Source: Davidsoniella eucalypti
Lineage: Eukaryota > Ascomycota > Sordariomycetes > Microascales > Ceratocystidaceae
Direction of reading: 5' to 3'
Assembly (NCBI GenBank): GCA_004009845.1
Contig: RMBW01000040.1
Coordinates: forward strand, 62,001 to 126,000
DNA length: 64,000 nt
A model generated the notes under the pieces. It searched no databases. It was not told the DNA's origin and saw only the letters and a program-made list of their open reading frames with translations. The position numbers were made by a program, and so were the translations under genes. Positions 60,492 through 64,000 of the stretch are shown in pieces. Each line of letters begins with the position of its first letter. Position 1 is the first letter of the stretch.

Positions 60492-62673
60492 ATGTCTATG
60501 CCAGGCTCTCGGTCCGAGCCGGCGCGGCCTGATGAGTCGGCCAGTTCCGGTGCGTCCTCGGGCGACGCTTCCAGCACCGTGCTCCCGGTCCGGACCAAGG
60601 AAACTTTCCAGCAAATGATGCTTGAGCAATATATCACGCGCGATTGGCTGGCTGCCCTCAATCTCACCGAGGTTGGCAAGAGATCGCAAAAGTCCACACA
60701 GGACGCCATCGATGAGGTTCGCGACTATGCCCGTGTGCGCAATGATTACCTCAGTTGGTTCACGCCCAGCCAGCTATATGGTGAGGGCTACCAAGGCTAC
60801 GCCAACGGCTTCACGGAGAACATGGCTCACTCTCGCATCATATATCCCAGCCAAAAACCCCGCCCTGGAAAGCGTCAAACCCCAGCACTCAAGTGGAAGC
60901 GCAAGGACATGAAGAAGCAGGCCGAACTACATGAAGAATTGGTACCGGTGCGCCTCGAGGTCGAATACGATAAGATCAAGCTTCGCGACACCTTCACATG
61001 GAACATTCACGACAGAATCGTTACGCCACAAATATTCGCCGCCCAGCTTGTCGAGGACATGGGAATCAAGCCACCTGCCTACAATTCAGTCTATGACCAA
61101 ATCATCGTACAACTGCACGAGCAACTCGAAGACTACTATCCCTTTGTCTACCTCGAAGATGAACCTCTCGACCCAGAACTGCCATATACCGCCTATAAGA
61201 ACGACGAAATGCGAGTGCTCATCAAGCTCAATATCACTATCGGCACACACACCCTCGTGGATCAGTTTGAGTGGGAGATGAACAACCCGTTAAACTTGCC
61301 GGAGGAGTTTGCTGCAAGTATGGCGCGCGACCTAGCGCTACCAGGCGAGTTCAAGACTGCAATTGCGCATTGTATTCGAGAACAAACTCAGCTTTTCACC
61401 AAGAGTCTCTACAGCATCGGACATCCGTTCGACGGCCGACCCATCGAAGACGCTGATCTGGTGTCTGCCTTCCTCCCTACGCCACTACCGTCTATCTTCC
61501 GGCCACAACAACAAGCAAAGGAGTTTGCACCTTATCTCTACGAAATGAGCGAAGTTGATTTGGACCGCAACGAAACCATTCTATCCCGCGAACAACGCCG
61601 CCAAAAGCGCTCTGTCAACCGTCGTGGCGGACCACAGCTCCCCGACCTCAAGGAACGCGCTCGCACCATTCGCACTCTAGTTGTATCTTCTGTGCTACCT
61701 GCCTCGGCTACGAATGTCGACGATAGCAGATTGTTCAAGCGCGCAGCTGGTGCAGGCCGGCGTCGTGGTCCCGGAGCTGCCCGTGTAGACGGCGATATCT
61801 CAGACTCGGACGATAGTGACGACTCCAGTCCAGATTCGCCCGCCCCCGGCGCCCTCGGGGGCCTCGCAGGAGGAACCGCACGTACTCGTGGCATGCGCGG
61901 CGCAGCTTCAGCGGCACAGCAGCGCATGGCCAACCTAGGACGTAGCGAGACTCCTGAGCACCACGAAGCAACTCGCGTTGGTCGTCGTGGTCACAGAGAC
62001 CTCATCGACGACGATGAGCCACTCTCACTCATTATTACTCTACGCGTTCCTCCACTCAAGTTACGAGCTTTGCTTACAGGCGAAACGATCAAGATTACTC
62101 CGGTACCTATCCCGGTGGCGGCTATGACGGCCAGTGTGTCAGCAGCAGATAAGTCGAGCGCACCAGCTAAAGTCGGTGGCTCGGGTCTAGCTTCTGGACA
62201 ACTTGGAAGAGTTCCAGCACCACCGCCAAATCCCGATGGCACTGCCCATACACCTGTACGTATATCAATATATATCACACTGTTTTTATCCACACAAAAG
62301 CAAATCTTTGCCTATACTAACACTTTGACTTCAATAGCCTCCTTCTCCCGAATGGCTCGCCTGCTGCTTGGCCGAACTCCAAAAGAATTATCCATACGAT
62401 AGTTTCGAGTCACTCATGAAATATTCGCCCTTCAACCCCGATACGGAACAACAAATTCCTGCTGGCCAGACACCTCCTGATAACACGATTTACATGTTCT
62501 TGCCCCGTGTACGCTGTAAGGATTGCCCGGGCAAGTTATACACACCAGGTCCTGGAGAAACTGCGAATAACTTCGAGGTACATCTTAAGAACAGACAACA
62601 TCGTGACAAGGTTGATTTACGAGTTGGACATCCTACACGACCCTCAGTTGGTCCATCAGCATCAATCTTGTAG
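60492..62673 (+). CDS. SFH1: SNF5/INI1-family remodeller subunit Sfh1 (RSC-type)
   Basis: Two exons, 60492-62255 and 62338-62673, joined over an 82-nt intron (phase 0) give 699 residues. The SNF5 domain has two repeats: VPVRLEVEYDKIKLRDTFTW (about 150-190) and IKLNITIGTHTLVDQFEWEM (about 243-336), the latter followed by EEFAASMARDLALPGEF and IGHPFDGRP. This is the SNF5/SMARCB1 fold that contacts the nucleosome acidic patch in SWI/SNF and RSC. The single SNF5-like layout and the filamentous-fungal C-terminus favour Sfh1. The second exon encodes VRCKDCPGKLYTPGPG and NFEVHLKNRQHRDKV, a C-x2-C-x18-H-x5-H pattern resembling a U1/matrin zinc finger. Yeast Sfh1 is 426 residues. Confidence 0.9.
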
Positions 62674-64000
62674 TTTTTTTTTCCCTTCTATTCTTCATAT
62701 CTTCTAGAGGCTTTTTTTTTGTTGTTTAAATTGTGCCTGTTTTATTTCTCTTTCTGGGAGTGTTGGTTTCATTAAGTTGCTTTGTTTTTCTCATAAAATA
62801 TCAGTACATAACTAACCTTGAACTTTTTTTGTCGTTCTCATCTTTTGTTCGAGCTATGATATGCAATCCCTCTGAAAAGAGTTTTCTTTTTTTGCCTAAT
62901 GGGATTATGACATAGTTTGTTGGAATCATTCCATGAAATCATGTAAACTTATTTCTTTCTTTGCTCTCGACGTTAAATTTGGTATGATATGGTATATGAT
63001 CAATATGACGTACAATAGACATTTCACATTACAGTATGGTTATTTTTTGGAATTGGCATTGTTAACGAGCACGGTGGAGGCCGGTCAAAAAAGAACGCGG
63101 CTCACACCCATCACCGTAAGGGACATGATGATGATGATTTTATTTATAGTCTAGAGATTTATCTAAGAGCTCCTTTTCGACTCCAGGCGAGGCCGTGTTT
63201 TCTGGCACCAATTTTCTATGTTCCTAGTATCCTGGACTGCTCAGACTAGTCTGGCATCCATCCCTTTTACAGTAGCAACATCTACGTCTCCTTTTAAAGC
63301 AAAAACAATATAAATACTAATAAATAAAAAAACAAAGGTAACCCTCCGAGGGTTGAAGGAGGGAAGGTTGATTACAATATGGTTGATACATGTACTTCTT
63401 CAATATGTATGTTAGGGCTTACATCGACACATCATAACCCTAATTAGATGGATGGCAATATTCTTCGTGGATATTTCAGGTTTACACTGTAGATAACTTC
63501 ATATAAAAGCAATACACGATGCGTAATCGATATGGAAGAATATAATTTATTTTTTCTCGCTTTGATTTACTTATAATTAAAGAAAGGAGATCAAGATTCG
63601 GATGGAAAAAACAGGGAAAAGGAAAAAAAAACCTAACCAAAAAAAGAAAATATTTATCCATCCCACCAGCTTTGACAACTGAACGAAGTAAGAGAAAAAA
63701 AACAACGATTATAGATCCAAGATATCAGAAAAAAAACAATTGTGATGTCATGAAGTGTGTGAGAGAGAAAATGAGAAGCAGAGAAAGATTTGGTTGAATC
63801 ACAATGGACAAGATATGTGTAAAAAGAGAATCCATCTAACCTCCCATATTTTCTGCTGAGGAAGTAAAAACCAAAGAAAGAACAAGCTGGTTGGACATGT
63901 CGTGTATAAGAAAGAAAGAAGAAAAAAAGGTCAAGAAATCATTGCGATAGAGACAAGATGTTGAAAAAAAGAAATGAAAAGAAACGTACATAGAAGCATT
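62674..64000. other. Intergenic to window end
   Basis: Starts with the Sfh1 3' UTR (T-rich). No coding frame supported. A small palindrome AACCCTCCGAGGGTT occurs near 63340-63354. The last 500 bp are A/G-rich on the plus strand, which would be pyrimidine-rich on the minus strand, as seen upstream of minus-strand genes here. A gene could therefore start beyond the right edge on the opposite strand's downstream side, but this is speculative. Confidence 0.4.

Overview
The window is nuclear DNA of a filamentous ascomycete (Pezizomycotina). I base this on short spliceosomal introns (mostly 60-250 nt, GTAAGT-like donors, CTAAC/CTGAC branch sites, YAG acceptors), on gene architectures typical of that group (DUF3605 family, Sfh1 with an extended C-terminus, Rco1 with two PHD fingers, JSN1/Puf2-type RRM+PUF protein) and on AT-rich intergenic DNA full of A/T homopolymers and pure purine or pyrimidine tracts. 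Every multi-exon model below was checked by hand: the exons sum to a multiple of three and the junction codons restore the family's sequence. I cannot name the species.

Layout: 1-2163 no gene; Nup82/Nup88-type nucleoporin (-) and nuclear cap-binding protein CBP20 (+) head to head (2164-6635); mitochondrial ribosomal protein mL60/MRPL31 (-) and TRAPP subunit Trs20 (+) head to head (7456-9241); histone H4 (-, 9933-10556); APC/C subunit Cdc27 (-, 12525-15034); Snd2/TMEM208 (+, 16848-17351) next to a decayed DUF3605 gene (17543-18281); phosphatidylinositol 4-kinase Pik1 (-, 19076-22545); a nine-exon methionine/LAT-type amino acid permease (-, 24747-26917); a small cysteine-containing reading frame that looks frameshifted (27587-27900); a five-exon fungal protein I do not recognise (-, 28930-31323); a membrane-anchored HSL-type alpha/beta hydrolase (+, 32614-34541); NC2-alpha/Bur6 with a very long Q-rich N-terminus (+, 37281-39002); a 7.1-kb stretch without a recognisable gene; the RRM+PUF protein JSN1 (+, 46137-49747); Rpd3S subunit Rco1 (-, 50591-55646); EBP1/Cdb4 M24-fold protein (-, 57897-59790) head to head with the RSC/SNF5-family protein Sfh1 (+, 60492-62673); then 1.3 kb without a gene.

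The genes are housekeeping and regulatory and do not form one pathway cluster. Several concern chromatin and transcription (H4, Bur6, Rco1, Sfh1) and several concern RNA fate or export (CBP20, Nup82, JSN1). No secondary-metabolite cluster, CRISPR array, rRNA or convincing tRNA is present.

The least expected observation is a pair of tiny A-tailed insertions (40 and 47 bp) at about 35.03 kb and 42.49 kb. They share a 17-nt core and a second shared block, and each is flanked by its own 11-13 bp direct repeat. This is the signature of target-primed retroposition by an element far smaller than a normal SINE. Other points are a multiply disabled DUF3605 pseudogene, a GC-AG intron in the permease, a perfect 14-bp A/T hairpin in the Bur6 upstream region, a roughly 50-bp palindrome at 24.3 kb, and a predicted U1/matrin-like zinc finger at the Sfh1 C-terminus.
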